From Chromera velia (Eukaryota; Sar; Chromeraceae), in NCBI GenBank assembly GCA_018398765.1, contig JAHBMJ010005898.1, positions 1-47,500 of the forward strand: a stretch of DNA of 47,500 nucleotides, in the 5' to 3' direction. The notes under the pieces are model-generated. The model made no database searches, was not told the DNA's origin, and saw only the letters and a list, made by a program, of their open reading frames with translations. This document shows, piece after piece, positions 38,163 to 47,500 of the stretch. Position numbers and translations under genes: made by a program. Positions within the stretch are counted from its first letter, which is position 1. Every line of letters begins with the position of its first letter.

Positions 38163-39169
38163 ATGCTCCAAGCAGGCAAAGCCTCTGTACTGACCGAATT
38201 CCATCTGAAGGCCCTCGATGTTCGACAGGCAGAGCTGGATTTCTACCTCTCCGTGTTCGACAAACTGATGTCGATCGCGGGGTTCCTTGCGACCTTCGCC
38301 TCTTCAGGTGTGGCCCTGTGTATGGAACAGAGTGTGTGTGTGGGGGGTTGCTGTCAAAGATACTTTGGTTTTGGCAACTCTCTATCTCTTTCTCCCTCCC
38401 TCTCACTCCTTCTCTGACTTCCTCAGTGATTTTGGTACTCGCTTTATCTGCGTCGTTTTCTGCCGTCTTCTGTGAATCGCGTTCTTCTTCGTGTGGATGC
38501 GTAAGTTCGCATGTGTAAGGTTGAGGGACAGAGGCAGGCAGACAGATACAGAGAGAGAGAAAAAAAAGTGTGTGTGTGTGTGTGTGTATTAGAAACGTCT
38601 CTTTTCTCTCTTCCTGCTTTTCCCCCCATGCAGCTCTGCTCCTGGAACCTACAGAGGATGAGTTCCTGGAGGCCGCCTTCGTGGTGTCCACCTCGAGTGC
38701 TCTTGGGCTGAATCTTCTCGTGCTGATCATCAGCACACTGTGCACGGTGTGGGGTCCGGGGAGGGCCCTCAGAGGTGACGGTGCGGAGGCAGTCGGGTAC
38801 TCCGTTTATGTGTTGGACATCGCCTGTGATTGGACAAAGTTCTTTTTCGATCTCGGTCTGACCTGTTATTTCATCTCGTCCATTCTGGTGTCCTGGATGT
38901 TCCTCAGTTTCGTTGCTGCGGTAACGACCAGCACGCTCCTGTTCCTCGCGATGTGGGGGATTTTCTTTAAGTATAGGAGGTTGAAGAAGAGACTGCTGCC
39001 TAAGAAGTTCACACACGGAAAGGTGGCAGGAAACCCAATGAGAGCTGTAGAGCCGAATAACCTGGCGTACCCAGTAGAATCTGATCAGGCTTATCTTGCA
39101 GCACAACAGCGAGAGAGAGAGAGGCAGCACCGAGAGGCACGCCAGAATTCGTGGCTGAGGATGTTGTGA
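38163..39169 (+). CDS. Four-helix membrane protein, possibly Orai-like calcium channel
   Basis: Exons 38163-38307 and 38634-39169 are joined in phase 1 (donor GTGTGG, acceptor CATGCAG), giving 226 residues. The N-terminus is an amphipathic helix (LTEFHLKALDVRQAELDFYL). Four hydrophobic segments follow at about residues 36-52 (LMSIAGFLATFASS), 63-88 (VVSTSSALGLNLLVLIISTL), 118-141 (FFFDLGLTCYFISSILVSWM) and 142-161 (AAVTTSTLLFLAMWGIFF). A WGPGRALRG loop follows helix 2, and a basic KYRRLKKRLLPKK motif follows helix 4. The C-terminus is charged (QQRERERQHREARQ). Size, helix count, the acidic start of the extramembrane loop and the LNLLVLIISTLC-type second helix recall Orai/CRAC channels, but pore residues cannot be assigned from memory, so the family is tentative. 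It begins at the first ATG of exon 1. Confidence 0.75.
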
Positions 39170-40016
39170 TGTTCTGAGGAGACAGAGGGAGAGCGAGAGA
39201 GAAAAGGCGGGGAGAGAAGAGCCGCCGTGTCTGTTTTCCGGAAAGCCTAAAAAGGGAGGGGCTGTCAGATGTTCAGGGTCTTCTCTTACACATTGCGAAT
39301 CAGCCTCTCTTGTTTTCTACTCTTCAGGACCTACCTAGGCTGCACCGTGCTCGTCATGGCGTCCCTCCAGGCAGACGATGAATTCTTACTTCCCTCTTCT
39401 CTGCCTACACTGTAATTCGATCTGAATGGTCAAAAACTTTGTCGGGGATTCAGCTTGCATGAAGTTACGGTGAAAGTGTTACCTCTGACTGCATTCATAC
39501 GTCAGTTGTCGTTCGCGATTAAATAGTCCATTGATGAATCTATCTATCTGCTTGTCTGTCTGTTTGTTTGTTGTTTTCGTGAAGAAGAGCGGGTAAAAGA
39601 AGTCGTATAGTCTGCCTTTTGTCTTTGCTTCATACTTGCTTTTGTGTTCTTGATATAACCTATCCGTCACATAGTCCGTCTCTCTGTACGTATAAGTTGT
39701 GCAAAACACTTTCTTGTTCTTTCTCCTGCCTTCTGTGAAAGTGGGAGTAAGTGGCGTGTGATGTCAGTGATCACCAAAATCGGTGCCGGTAGAAGCAAGG
39801 GGCTCTTATCTTTGCTTTTTCGGCTGCTCTGCCATTGTCTGTTTGCCCTTATTCTACCTTGTTCACTTTTTTGCTGTGTCTCCTGTTCTCTGTCTCTTCC
39901 TAAGGCTCCGTGCCTTCCTTCCTTGCTTCCTTCTGTCATCTCTATCTCTCTGTCGGTCTGTAAGACCGTCTGTTTTTTCCCCTTAGAGTCTCTCTTTCTT
40001 TCTCTCTGTCTGTCTG

Positions 40017-40076
<60 letters not shown>

Positions 40077-40356
40077 TTTTTTTTCTTCTTCTTCATTGCT
40101 AGCTTCATTGTCTAGCAAGTTGTCTAGCTCGCTAGCTACTAGCTCGTTGTGTGTTTCTGTATATAGTTGCTATAGCCTATAGTGTAATATTGCGTCTATG
40201 TTTAATTTTTGAATTCATTAATGCTTTGAATATCCAGTTTAATACATACAATTAAATTAGTGATTAGTGATCAGTGGTGCCCTAGAGCACCGTTTTGATG
40301 TTGAGCAAAGTATTTTCTAGAGTATTTTTCTCTAGATTTTTCTACTACTACCCGGC
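39170..40356. other. 3' flank of the membrane-protein gene and spacer
   Basis: 39170-39470 is probably 3' UTR. A pyrimidine-rich stretch with (CT)n lies at about 39980-40085. AT-rich DNA with CTAGCTAGC-like words follows. No gene is supported. Confidence 0.45.
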
Positions 40357-40985
40357 CCCTGCAGGTATAGCTAGGATTTGGTGGGATTTTAGCCCAGGAT
40401 TTTAGCGGATTTTACGGGATTTTGGCGAGGATTTAGGCGGATTTTGCCAAAGATTCTGCCAGACTATTTCTCCAGGATTTTAGAATCTAAAATCCTGGCT
40501 CTAGGGATTATATAAAGACTAAAATCCTGGATCTTAGGATTTTAGAAATGAATGCCAGGATTTTACGGGATTATACGGGCCTATTTCACGGGATTTTAAC
40601 ATAAACAAAAACAATGAAATAAAAGTTGATCATAATTGATACCGGTTATCAGGTCAAACTGGAAGTGTATCATTCATCTTTGAATTTAATTTCATTCATT
40701 TCTTTAAAATCCCGTAAAATCCCGTATAATCCCATAAAATCCCATATAATCCCGTAAAAATTACGGTAAAATCCTAGGAAGAGGCTAGGATTTTAGTAGA
40801 TTTTAGCTTTCTTCCAGGATTTTAGATTCTAAAATCCTAGGTGTAGGGATTATATTTTTAACGTTAAGAGTCCGGCAGAATCCTTGGCAAAATCCGTCAA
40901 AATCCGCTAAAATCCTGGCCAAAATCCCGTAAAATCCGCTAAAATCCTCAGCTAAAATCCTGCAAAATCCTAGCTACCTGCAGGG
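40357..40985. mobile_element. 629-bp fold-back element with GGATTTTA-repeat arms
   Basis: The ends CCCTGCAGGTATAGCTAGG (left) and CCTAGCTACCTGCAGGG (right) are inverted copies. The left arm (about 40357-40605) is an array of GGATTTTAGC, GGGATTTTACGG and related units, and the right arm (about 40704-40985) carries the same units inverted (TAAAATCCCGTAAAATCC). The order of landmarks is mirrored: CTGCAGG, GCGGATTTTACGGGATTTTG, GATTCTGCC. The 100-bp centre is AT-rich and unrelated. The loop is non-coding, so this is a non-autonomous element or a repeat-generated palindrome. Transcripts across it would form a long hairpin. Confidence 0.75.
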
Positions 40986-41804
40986 TAGGTATTTATTGGT
41001 AGCGTTTATACCTTATCGATCTGACTTAGAGTTTATAATTAAGAACTGGTCGGTCAGTTTCAAACTACTGCAAGTCAAGTCAAGATATCTAAAAATATTT
41101 TAGATTATTGTTCTATAATCTATTAGCCATCAATCGATACCACCTTTTACCAAATTACCTTTCATGTTTATAGTACTTTAGATATCTCTAGAGATATCTG
41201 ATAAAAATAAATTTAAATGAATGTTCAGTGGCATTGTTTACCTTCCAACACTGGTTATTGTAGCTACAATAGCTATAGTACGTTTGTGAAAAAGACCCGG
41301 CGGGGCCCAGGCCCTAGCTAGCAGGCCGCCTACAAAGAAGTTTGCACTATTTCTACTAGATCGAACCGGCCCTATAGAACCGCTCTGTGTATCATAGACA
41401 TGCAATTTGACCATTATTATGTTGTTGTTTCGATTCATATTCTTCGTCCGAAGAACCACCATCCAATGTTGTATTATTATCTATTTTAAATACGAGGGAA
41501 TCGGTACTTGAACCTCTCGTGTACGCCAAAGTTCATCGAGGACATCCTCAACGTCTCTTTGTGTTAGAGAGAGATAAGAGAGTCTATTGAAGTTTGAATG
41601 GCCGGGTCAGAAAGACTTGACAAAAGCTTGGGAAGAAGGTAGAAGAAGGAGTACAGATAGAAGATGGAAGAGAGCAAGCCTCAGGGGGTCGGAGGTACGG
41701 GAAAGGGCCTTCTTGCAAATTTCAAATTAAAGTCTATGTCAAGAGAATAGGCAAGACCCTTGCATGCCCTCAGTCTAAGCTCGGATGGTCAAAACCTGCA
41801 CACA

Positions 41805-41856
<52 letters not shown>

Positions 41857-42280
41857 CAGCCTACTCAGTCACTGAGACCCCGTTTCTGCTTAAATTTGCA
41901 AAAAAGGATCCAAGGGAACCCCCCCCACTCCTTCTCTCCCTCCCCCTCTGTCTCGAAAGCAACTTTCTTTTAAAACAAGAAAGAGACCTGCCACCTTTAT
42001 CGCTTGCACACTCGCCGCTCCCTTTACTGAAAAAAAAAATATCGACCGAAGGAGCCTCCATGAGCATCCCGATCCAAAAGCACGTCAAGCAGGAACCCCA
42101 CACCAATCCACTACAGTCCCTCTAGCTTTCCACCACGCGTCCGACCAACCCCCCAACCGACCTGTGAGACCTCCTCCAGCGTCTGTCAGGCGAACACACC
42201 AACTGTACTACGCTGCCCCCGCACCCCTGGCACAGATTGCAAGACTATTGCATGCATGTAATTGCACCCTTTCCTTCGCA
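40986..42280. other. Spacer without a supported gene
   Basis: AT-rich to about 41500, then mixed. A (CA)n-(GA)n microsatellite lies at 41799-41855. Short open frames around 41760-42125 have no family or splice support. Confidence 0.5.
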
Positions 42281-43147
42281 TCACAGAGAGAGTGCTCTCT
42301 TCTGTCTGGAGATGCCACTGGCAGTTAGAGCCTTTCGCACTCTGCACTCCTTGCACTGAGAGCATATTCTCCTATGCTCACAAATGGAGCTGCCCCCACA
42401 CTCTTTGCACGTCGAGCGTCTTCTCCCATGCTCACAAATGGAGCCGCCTCCACACTCTTTGCACGTAGAGCGTATTCTCCCATGCTCACAAATGGAGCTG
42501 CCCCCGCACTCTTTGCACGTCGAGCGTCTTCTTCCATGCTCACAAATGGAGCCGCCCCCACACTCCTTGCACCGAGAGCGTCTCCTCCCATGCTCACAAA
42601 TGGAGCTGCCCCCACACTCTTTGCACGCAGAGCGTATTCTCCCATGCTCACAAACGGAGGTGCCCCCACACTCCTTGCACTTAAAGCGTTCTCTCCCATG
42701 CTCACAAATGGAGCTGCCCCCACACTCTTTGCACGTCGTGCGTCTTCTTCCATGCTCACAAAAAACTGCCCCGCCGCACTCTCTGCACTGAGAGCGTATT
42801 CTCCCATGCTCACAAATGGAGCTGCCCCTGCACTCTTTGCACGTAGAGCGTTCTCTCCCATGCTTACAAATGGCGCCGCCCCCACACTCTTTGCACGTCG
42901 TGCGTCTTCTGCCATGCTCACAAAAAACTGCCCCACCGCACTCTCTGCACTGAGAGCGTATTCTCCCATGCTCGCAGTGGTACCGAGTTCGAATCCAAGG
43001 GCGGCACAGTGGGCAGTCAGAAATCGATCTTCTGTGAATGCAGAGGCCAACCACCCTCTCCAACGCCCTTTGACGCTTCGATGTCTCCTTTGTGTCGTTG
43101 CCTTTCTGCCCGTCCCTGCAGAGACTTTCGAGAGCCGTGTGTCCCAT
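42281..43147 (-). CDS. Tandem CEHGR-type zinc-repeat protein
   Basis: A 288-residue frame with ATG at 43147. After about 57 residues, including DCPLCRPW, comes an uninterrupted array of twelve 18-residue repeats (about 42976-42329). Each follows C-x-H-G-R-x-R-x-x-C-K/R-E-C-G-G, as in CEHGRIRSTCKECGGGSI. The spacing CxH-x6-CxxC fits one zinc ion per repeat (inference). Similar arrays are, to my recollection, found in predicted proteins of several algae, with function unknown. The last repeat is decayed (CEHRRICSQCKECR), and a basic tail (ISRQKRALSL) follows. Because the unit is 54 bp, other frames are also open; the Cys/His periodicity identifies the real one. An acceptor (CTCTGCAG) near residue 10 means the true start could be in an earlier exon. 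Confidence 0.82.
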   Translation of the reverse strand: MGHTALESLCRDGQKGNDTKETSKRQRALERVVGLCIHRRSISDCPLCRPWIRTRYHCEHGRIRSQCRECGGAVFCEHGRRRTTCKECGGGAICKHGRERSTCKECRGSSICEHGRIRSQCRECGGAVFCEHGRRRTTCKECGGSSICEHGRERFKCKECGGTSVCEHGRIRSACKECGGSSICEHGRRRSRCKECGGGSICEHGRRRSTCKECGGSSICEHGRIRSTCKECGGGSICEHGRRRSTCKECGGSSICEHRRICSQCKECRVRKALTASGISRQKRALSL

Positions 43148-43732
43148 CTATCTTGTGAAGTACACACGTGTACCACAAACCACGAATGAATATGCACATG
43201 AAGCCGCTGAATTCTTATCGCGAACATTTGTCTTCGATCCTCAACATGGCCTTTTGTTTCTTACTTCGATCGAAGCTCAGTGCCGCCCTCCCTCTCTCCA
43301 TTCTTCGAGCTTTCCCTTGAGAAGAGCATCTCATGCAGTCATTCAAATGTGCTTATGTCCTGAGCCTGACTGTTGATTTCTTTCTCTCGGTCGGATTCGC
43401 AGACGCGAGCCAGCAGTTTCCTTCCTTGCACGCGCAAAGGAGAAGAGAAACAGGAACGGGAGCTGACTAGCATACCTAACTTAGCCTGAGGCATTCAGAA
43501 GAGACCAGCAGCAAAGCACATCCTATTTCTTCTTCTTGCCTTTTCCACAGTTCTGCTTTCGTCACTTATCCACTGATGGGGCTGACATGCTAAGTGAGCT
43601 CTGGGCAACAAAATAGGAAGACGACACTGAGAAACAAATGTTCTTTACTTGGGGCACCATCTCTTTATTTTGCCATTTCGACCGGTGCTATGAAAGATAG
43701 ACAGCCAGGGAAAACACAGGGTGAAAGATCAC
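43148..43732. other. Spacer between the zinc-repeat and C2H2 genes
   Basis: 585 bp without a supported gene. It should contain the promoter of the zinc-repeat gene and the 3' flank of the C2H2 gene. Confidence 0.45.
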
Positions 43733-44386
43733 TCACCGACGGTGCTTGAGCCCTACATGGATGTGGAGTCCTCTCCTGGTCTCGAAAAGCCCTCCACACT
43801 CATTGCACTTCCACAACTTCGCAGTCTCCATCTTCCCGTTTCCCCCTGGGGGACCCCCAATGACGGGCATCTCCACTAGCACTTCCTCGCCGTCTCCCCT
43901 CCAGGACGCCTTTAGCGGCTCTTCGTCTTGTCTCCCTTCTGTTTCTGCCTCAGGCCTCGCTGCCCCTCGCACCGCTGTCCGTGTTAATTTCCCCCGCTTC
44001 TCGTTCGTCTTCCCGGCGGAGGAAAAGGAAAAGGAGGGGTCAAGGGGGGGCTGCAGAGAGTTTGAGCGTGAAATAGTCTTCTCGTCCTGGTCTGACTCGG
44101 AGACAGAGGCAGCAAGCACAGAGCGGACACCAGGTGAAGCGGAGACGGAAGTCACAGCTGGTGCAGACAAGAAAAGGAGACGCGGCATTTGCCGTCTGTG
44201 GAGACGGCCCCCGAATGAGCCGCTCTCCCTACACTGCAACCGCATCTTTGTGTTCCTCCTGCGCCAATCCCGAAGCAGCCGTCTCCGAAGTACTGACGAC
44301 GAGACTTTGTTTGGCCTGTCGCGCAGGAAGACCCCTGTAACGACAACCACCAGAAACGAAAACAGCAGGAAAAGAAGCATCGACAT
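43733..44386 (-). CDS. Membrane-anchored protein with a C-terminal C2H2 finger
   Basis: 217 residues from ATG 44386; the frame is open further upstream but has no ATG there. The N-terminus is a strong hydrophobic segment (MSMLLFLLFSFLVVVVTGVF), a signal anchor or signal peptide, followed by a basic stretch (RRRLLRDWRRRNTKMR). The middle is Ser/Glu/Gly-rich and low complexity. The last 24 residues form a single C2H2 finger, WKCNECGGLFETRRGLHIHV plus LKH: C-x2-C, x12, H-x4-H. A membrane or secretory leader joined to a C2H2 finger is unusual. It may be a membrane-tethered factor or a finger with a non-DNA role. No intron is needed. A start at 44380 is equally possible. Confidence 0.6.
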   Translation of the reverse strand: MSMLLFLLFSFLVVVVTGVFLRDRPNKVSSSVLRRRLLRDWRRRNTKMRLQCRESGSFGGRLHRRQMPRLLFLSAPAVTSVSASPGVRSVLAASVSESDQDEKTISRSNSLQPPLDPSFSFSSAGKTNEKRGKLTRTAVRGAARPEAETEGRQDEEPLKASWRGDGEEVLVEMPVIGGPPGGNGKMETAKLWKCNECGGLFETRRGLHIHVGLKHRR

Positions 44387-45269
44387 CAAGTGGACGTGCA
44401 AGCCTCGATTTGTTGAGGGAGGAAGTCTCGTCTGCTGTATGTTTGCAAAAAAGCGGCAGGAGACGGCATCTGCCCAAGAAGGTAAAAAATCAATCAAGCA
44501 GAGCTGATCTCAGACTTTCGACGTCATCGAAGAAGATGTGCAGCGTCAGCGGCTCACTTTTGACTGGTTCGTACATTGTCTTTGTCGGTTGCCTTGTCTG
44601 TCAGACGATATTTATAGACCCGGAGACAACATGGGAATACATGGGACGAGCCTCCGACGAGGACTGATGATCGACTCGAGGCACCTATGGCTGATGCTTC
44701 GCATGAAAACTCAGGTTGCATATGAAGCGCCCGCCGCGCGGTTGCCCCNAGATTAAACCCTCCACACCCCTTCGTAGCTTCAGTGGAGACTGCATAAGCA
44801 CCCCATATAACGGCTCGAAAGAGCAAAAAGTATAGCAAAAGTCCAACAAGAAACCACTAGGTAAACAATTCAGTCTTTTATACGCAGTTTTTTATAATTT
44901 GAATGAGAGACGTGGGACTTGCATGATTTACCTTGTTTTCCTAATAAAACTCAAAATATGTAAAACTTGAACAAACTTTCTTCCTTCCTTTCGTTACCTT
45001 CCATTCTTTTTTTTTTCTTTAAAACCTTAGAGTATAAATCCTAGCCTAAAACTATGTTTGTCAATGTATAAGATGAATTTAAAAGGATTAAAAATCTTTT
45101 ATAAACACTTTCTTCAATATTTTGGATCCCGAATGCATTGCCTGCTCCTTGCAATTACAGGATTACACGATCACACTTCTAAATTAACGTCCGACTTTCT
45201 TTGTAGATGCTCACAAGAAAGAAACGGACATTTCTCAAGCAAGTTAAGAAACAATCTTGGAGACAAAGA
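44387..45269. other. Spacer with one unresolved base
   Basis: It contains the single N of the window (44749) and AT-rich DNA from about 44870. No gene is supported. It also covers the 3' flank of the EVE-domain gene. Confidence 0.5.
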
Positions 45270-46365
45270 TCAGCTGATTCCGGACTTTTTCTTTGTTTTT
45301 GTCTTGTCCTCGAGAGGATCTGGCGTGTCCTCCAGCGCCACAACGAAGTCGAAGTGCTCTCGACTGACTGGTTGAACAGACAGGCGACCGCTGCAAGCAA
45401 TAATTTAAAGCTTCAGAAGCGAATGTGGATTTCCAAGAAACGCCCAAGGACGCGTCCAAATTTCCCCATTTCTTCCCTCACCTCCTCTCGCTCATTTTTT
45501 TGTTTGTCCATTCATTCATACCTGCATTCTTCCATCTATTCGTTAATTAAGTCAGTCACAAAGTCAAACATTCTCTCACCAAAGATGATGGAAGACCTCT
45601 TTGGATGAAGCATTGAGCAGTGGGCAGGAAGACAGAAAAGAAGTATACACGCCTCGTAATCAGTCAGACTGCTGCTCTACCGGAATCCAATCAGGGTCTC
45701 TCTCTATCGCTATTTGTTTTAGGACAGGCAAACAAACAGACAGAAAAGAAGGACGGAAGCACGTACGAACAAAAAAAATAAAGGAAAGAAAAAACAATGA
45801 GAGCCAACAAAGGAAATGCTGAGACAGTCGGTAGTTGCCGGAAAATCAACGATTCTGACCGGACAGACCGGCAGAACAGCTAGCGTGCTGACCGAGTCAG
45901 AAGAAACATGTCTTTCAAACCCCCCTCTTTATATCCCTTCAATTCCTGCATGCAAGTTCAAAACAAAACAAGTAGCGGCCAGAAAACCAACCATCTATTT
46001 CTCAAAATAAAAAGCAGAGGATTAGGAAAGGAACATCCCCGCAGAAGGATTCATTCACTTCTCAAAGGCTTGCGTACAAGTCACACCCTGCGAGAGCGAT
46101 CCAACACACGAAGGGACACATTAAACTTTTTCTAACCTGCGTGCAGACGCTGGATAGAAAAATTTTGATGCGTTCCTCACACCACGGCGACCCCCTCGCG
46201 GGACTACTGGGAGAATTGAGGGAGTGAACAAGAGGGAAAAGGGGCTTCTTACACCAAAAAAACGAATTACATCAAAGGGATGGACCAAAGCAAACTTGGA
46301 TTTCTGTGCCCCGGAAAGACAAACCTCTAGAGAAACAAAGCGGCGAAGGTCTCTCACGAACTGCA

Positions 46366-46400
<35 letters not shown>

Positions 46401-47250
46401 AAGGGGGGGGGGGAAGAGAGAGAGACGAACTGCATTCGGCTACTCACCGCACAACGGAGAGACAACAAACAAAAAAGAAAAGGAACGCAGATACGCAAAA
46501 AAGAAAATGTGATCACTTCCTTTCCTATTTCCCGATAGACAGACAGACTAATATGGTTTCTCTTGTCCCTCCTCCTCTTGATGAACACACCAGAAAAAAA
46601 AAGAAAGAAAAAAAAAAGAAGGAAGCAAAGACAAAAGAACTACAGTGCCATTCAGACATCGTCCGACATCGTGGGCATGCAAGGGAGCCGACAGGTGTCC
46701 AATTACGCGCCCCTTGCCTCTACACCTCTCGACTGGATTTCATGTGATCACAATTCACCTGCGCTGGCTACTTCCTGCTCAAGACAAGGGAAAGAAAACG
46801 GCAAGATAGATGCTGAATGCACTTCGAACCAACAAACAAAAACAGAACAGGCACCTTCATGTGGTCTCTAGACAGGGACTGGGGGGGTGGGGAGGCGCCC
46901 CTTCGGCAGTAGATTCTGTTTCTGCTGTGTCATCATGTTTTTGCGATAAGTCTCTTTCGTCGGCGGTTATGAAACTCTCCAAAGTCCAGACAGACCGAAG
47001 GAAGAGAAGGAAGGACGGGAGGAAGGAAGAGAGAAAAAAGAAAGAAACACAGAAAAAAAGAACGTAAGCAAGAAAGGAAGAAAGGAAGAACGGAACGGAG
47101 AAAGGAAGAGAAAGAAGGAAAAGAAAGAAAAGGAAGAAGGAAAAGACAGAATGCAGAAAGACATACAGAATAAACAAACCAACGAACCTTCACATCCACC
47201 ATGTCCCATCGAGGGTTTTCGGGAGAACTCTTGGGGTCATGATTGGGGTG
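45270..47250 (-). CDS. EVE-domain protein, THYN1-like (partial gene)
   Basis: The EVE domain is related to PUA/YTH-type folds that bind modified bases; THYN1 is its eukaryotic nuclear form. Three exons match in order. Exon 47250-47188 encodes HPNHDPKSSPENPRWDMVDV, like the DPSSKEDNPKWSMVDV motif. Exon 46360-46325 encodes FVRDLRRFVSLE, like FVRMMKRFIPLAE. Exon 45390-45270 encodes GRLSVQPVSREHFDFVVALE, like RLSIQPLTQEEFDFVLSLE, then a Lys-rich end and a stop. Donors are GTTCGT and GTTTGT. A bridge segment ending near 45583 (LLNASSKEVFHHL, donor GTGAGA, phase 2) fits the expected gap, but its acceptor is not found. Other low-complexity segments on this strand (for example 46860-47000) remain unassigned. 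The N-terminal exons lie beyond the right edge of the window. Confidence 0.82.
46364..46399. repeat. CA microsatellite adjoining an EVE-gene splice acceptor
   Basis: (CA)n that reads as (GT)n in the pre-mRNA and ends immediately before the acceptor GAGTGCAG of the exon at 46360. The usual pyrimidine tract is therefore replaced by a GT repeat. Confidence 0.9.
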
Positions 47251-47304
47251 CTGCAGTCAATCATGTTTTGCTTTATCCATTTATTCGTCCATCCGTCTAT
47301 TCAC

Positions 47305-47500
47305 TCATTATTTATTCATATTCATTCGTTCATTCATTCATTCGTTCATTCATTCATTCATTCATTTATTCATTCATTCATTCATTCATCCATTCATTCA
47401 TTCATTCATTCACTCACTCACTCACTCACTCATATATTCATTCATTCATCCATTCATTCATTCATACATTCATTCATGCATTCACTCATATATTCATTGA
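47305..47500. repeat. ATTC microsatellite at the right edge
   Basis: (ATTC)n with CTCA and CATT variants runs to the end of the window, in the intron upstream of the EVE exon at 47250. Confidence 0.95.

Noticed and set aside
42990-43020. TTCGAATCC word resembling a tRNA T-loop
   Set aside because: The flanks do not pair as a T-stem, and the bases lie inside the zinc-repeat coding sequence.
42374-43189. Long open frames on the + strand and in a second minus frame across the zinc-repeat array
   Set aside because: The 54-bp repeat keeps several frames open at once. Only the minus frame with regular Cys and His spacing makes a plausible protein.
43746-44507. 253-codon + strand frame opposite the C2H2 gene
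   Set aside because: It is antisense to a frame with a recognisable finger and leader, and has no domain or splice support of its own.

Overview
The window reads as nuclear DNA of a eukaryotic microalga or protist. Genes are interrupted by many spliceosomal introns with C/T-rich tails ending in TGCAG. Gene segments of moderate to high GC alternate with AT-rich spacers full of microsatellites, minisatellites and fold-back elements, and one decayed non-LTR retrotransposon is present. A chromerid or related alveolate alga is my best guess, from gene style, abundant TGCATGCA runs and the mix of families. This is inference, since no rRNA or marker gene settles it.

Layout from left to right. (1) 69-2105 (+): the 3' exons of a gene ending in a Pro/Gln-rich tail. 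(2) 2106-7800: AT-rich repeats, including a 1.5-kb fold-back element with an open frame inside, then GC-rich stretches without a clear gene. (3) 7814-11603 (-): a protein kinase in four exons, with one reading-frame break. (4) 11977-12672: an 18-copy, 38-bp minisatellite. (5) 13654-15567 (-): ribosomal protein uS11 with a mitochondrial-type leader. (6) 16196-23065 (+): a secreted Pro/Thr-rich protein in 13 exons whose introns are all phase 1. (7) 23765-24778: a LINE 3' remnant split by a 205-bp inverted-repeat element. (8) 25647-29534 (-): a coiled-coil protein with an RGG/RS-type tail. (9) 34357-37130 (-): a RING-variant protein with a second frame break. (10) 38163-39169 (+): a four-helix membrane protein, possibly Orai-like. 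(11) 40357-40985: a fold-back element built from short repeats. (12) 42281-43147 (-): twelve tandem CxH-CxxC repeats. (13) 43733-44386 (-): a membrane-anchored C2H2 protein. (14) 45270-47250 (-): an EVE-domain (THYN1-like) gene that runs off the right edge.

The genes are unrelated housekeeping, signalling and lineage-specific units, not an operon or one pathway. Exon models were built by hand from splice signals, phase continuity and family similarity. The most reliable are the kinase core, uS11, the phase-1 secreted gene, the RING gene and the EVE exons. The strongest unusual signals are a set of 5' splice sites with C at position +3 (13 of 32), the all-phase-1 gene, two frame breaks of identical sense, and two fold-back elements whose arms are arrays of short repeats.
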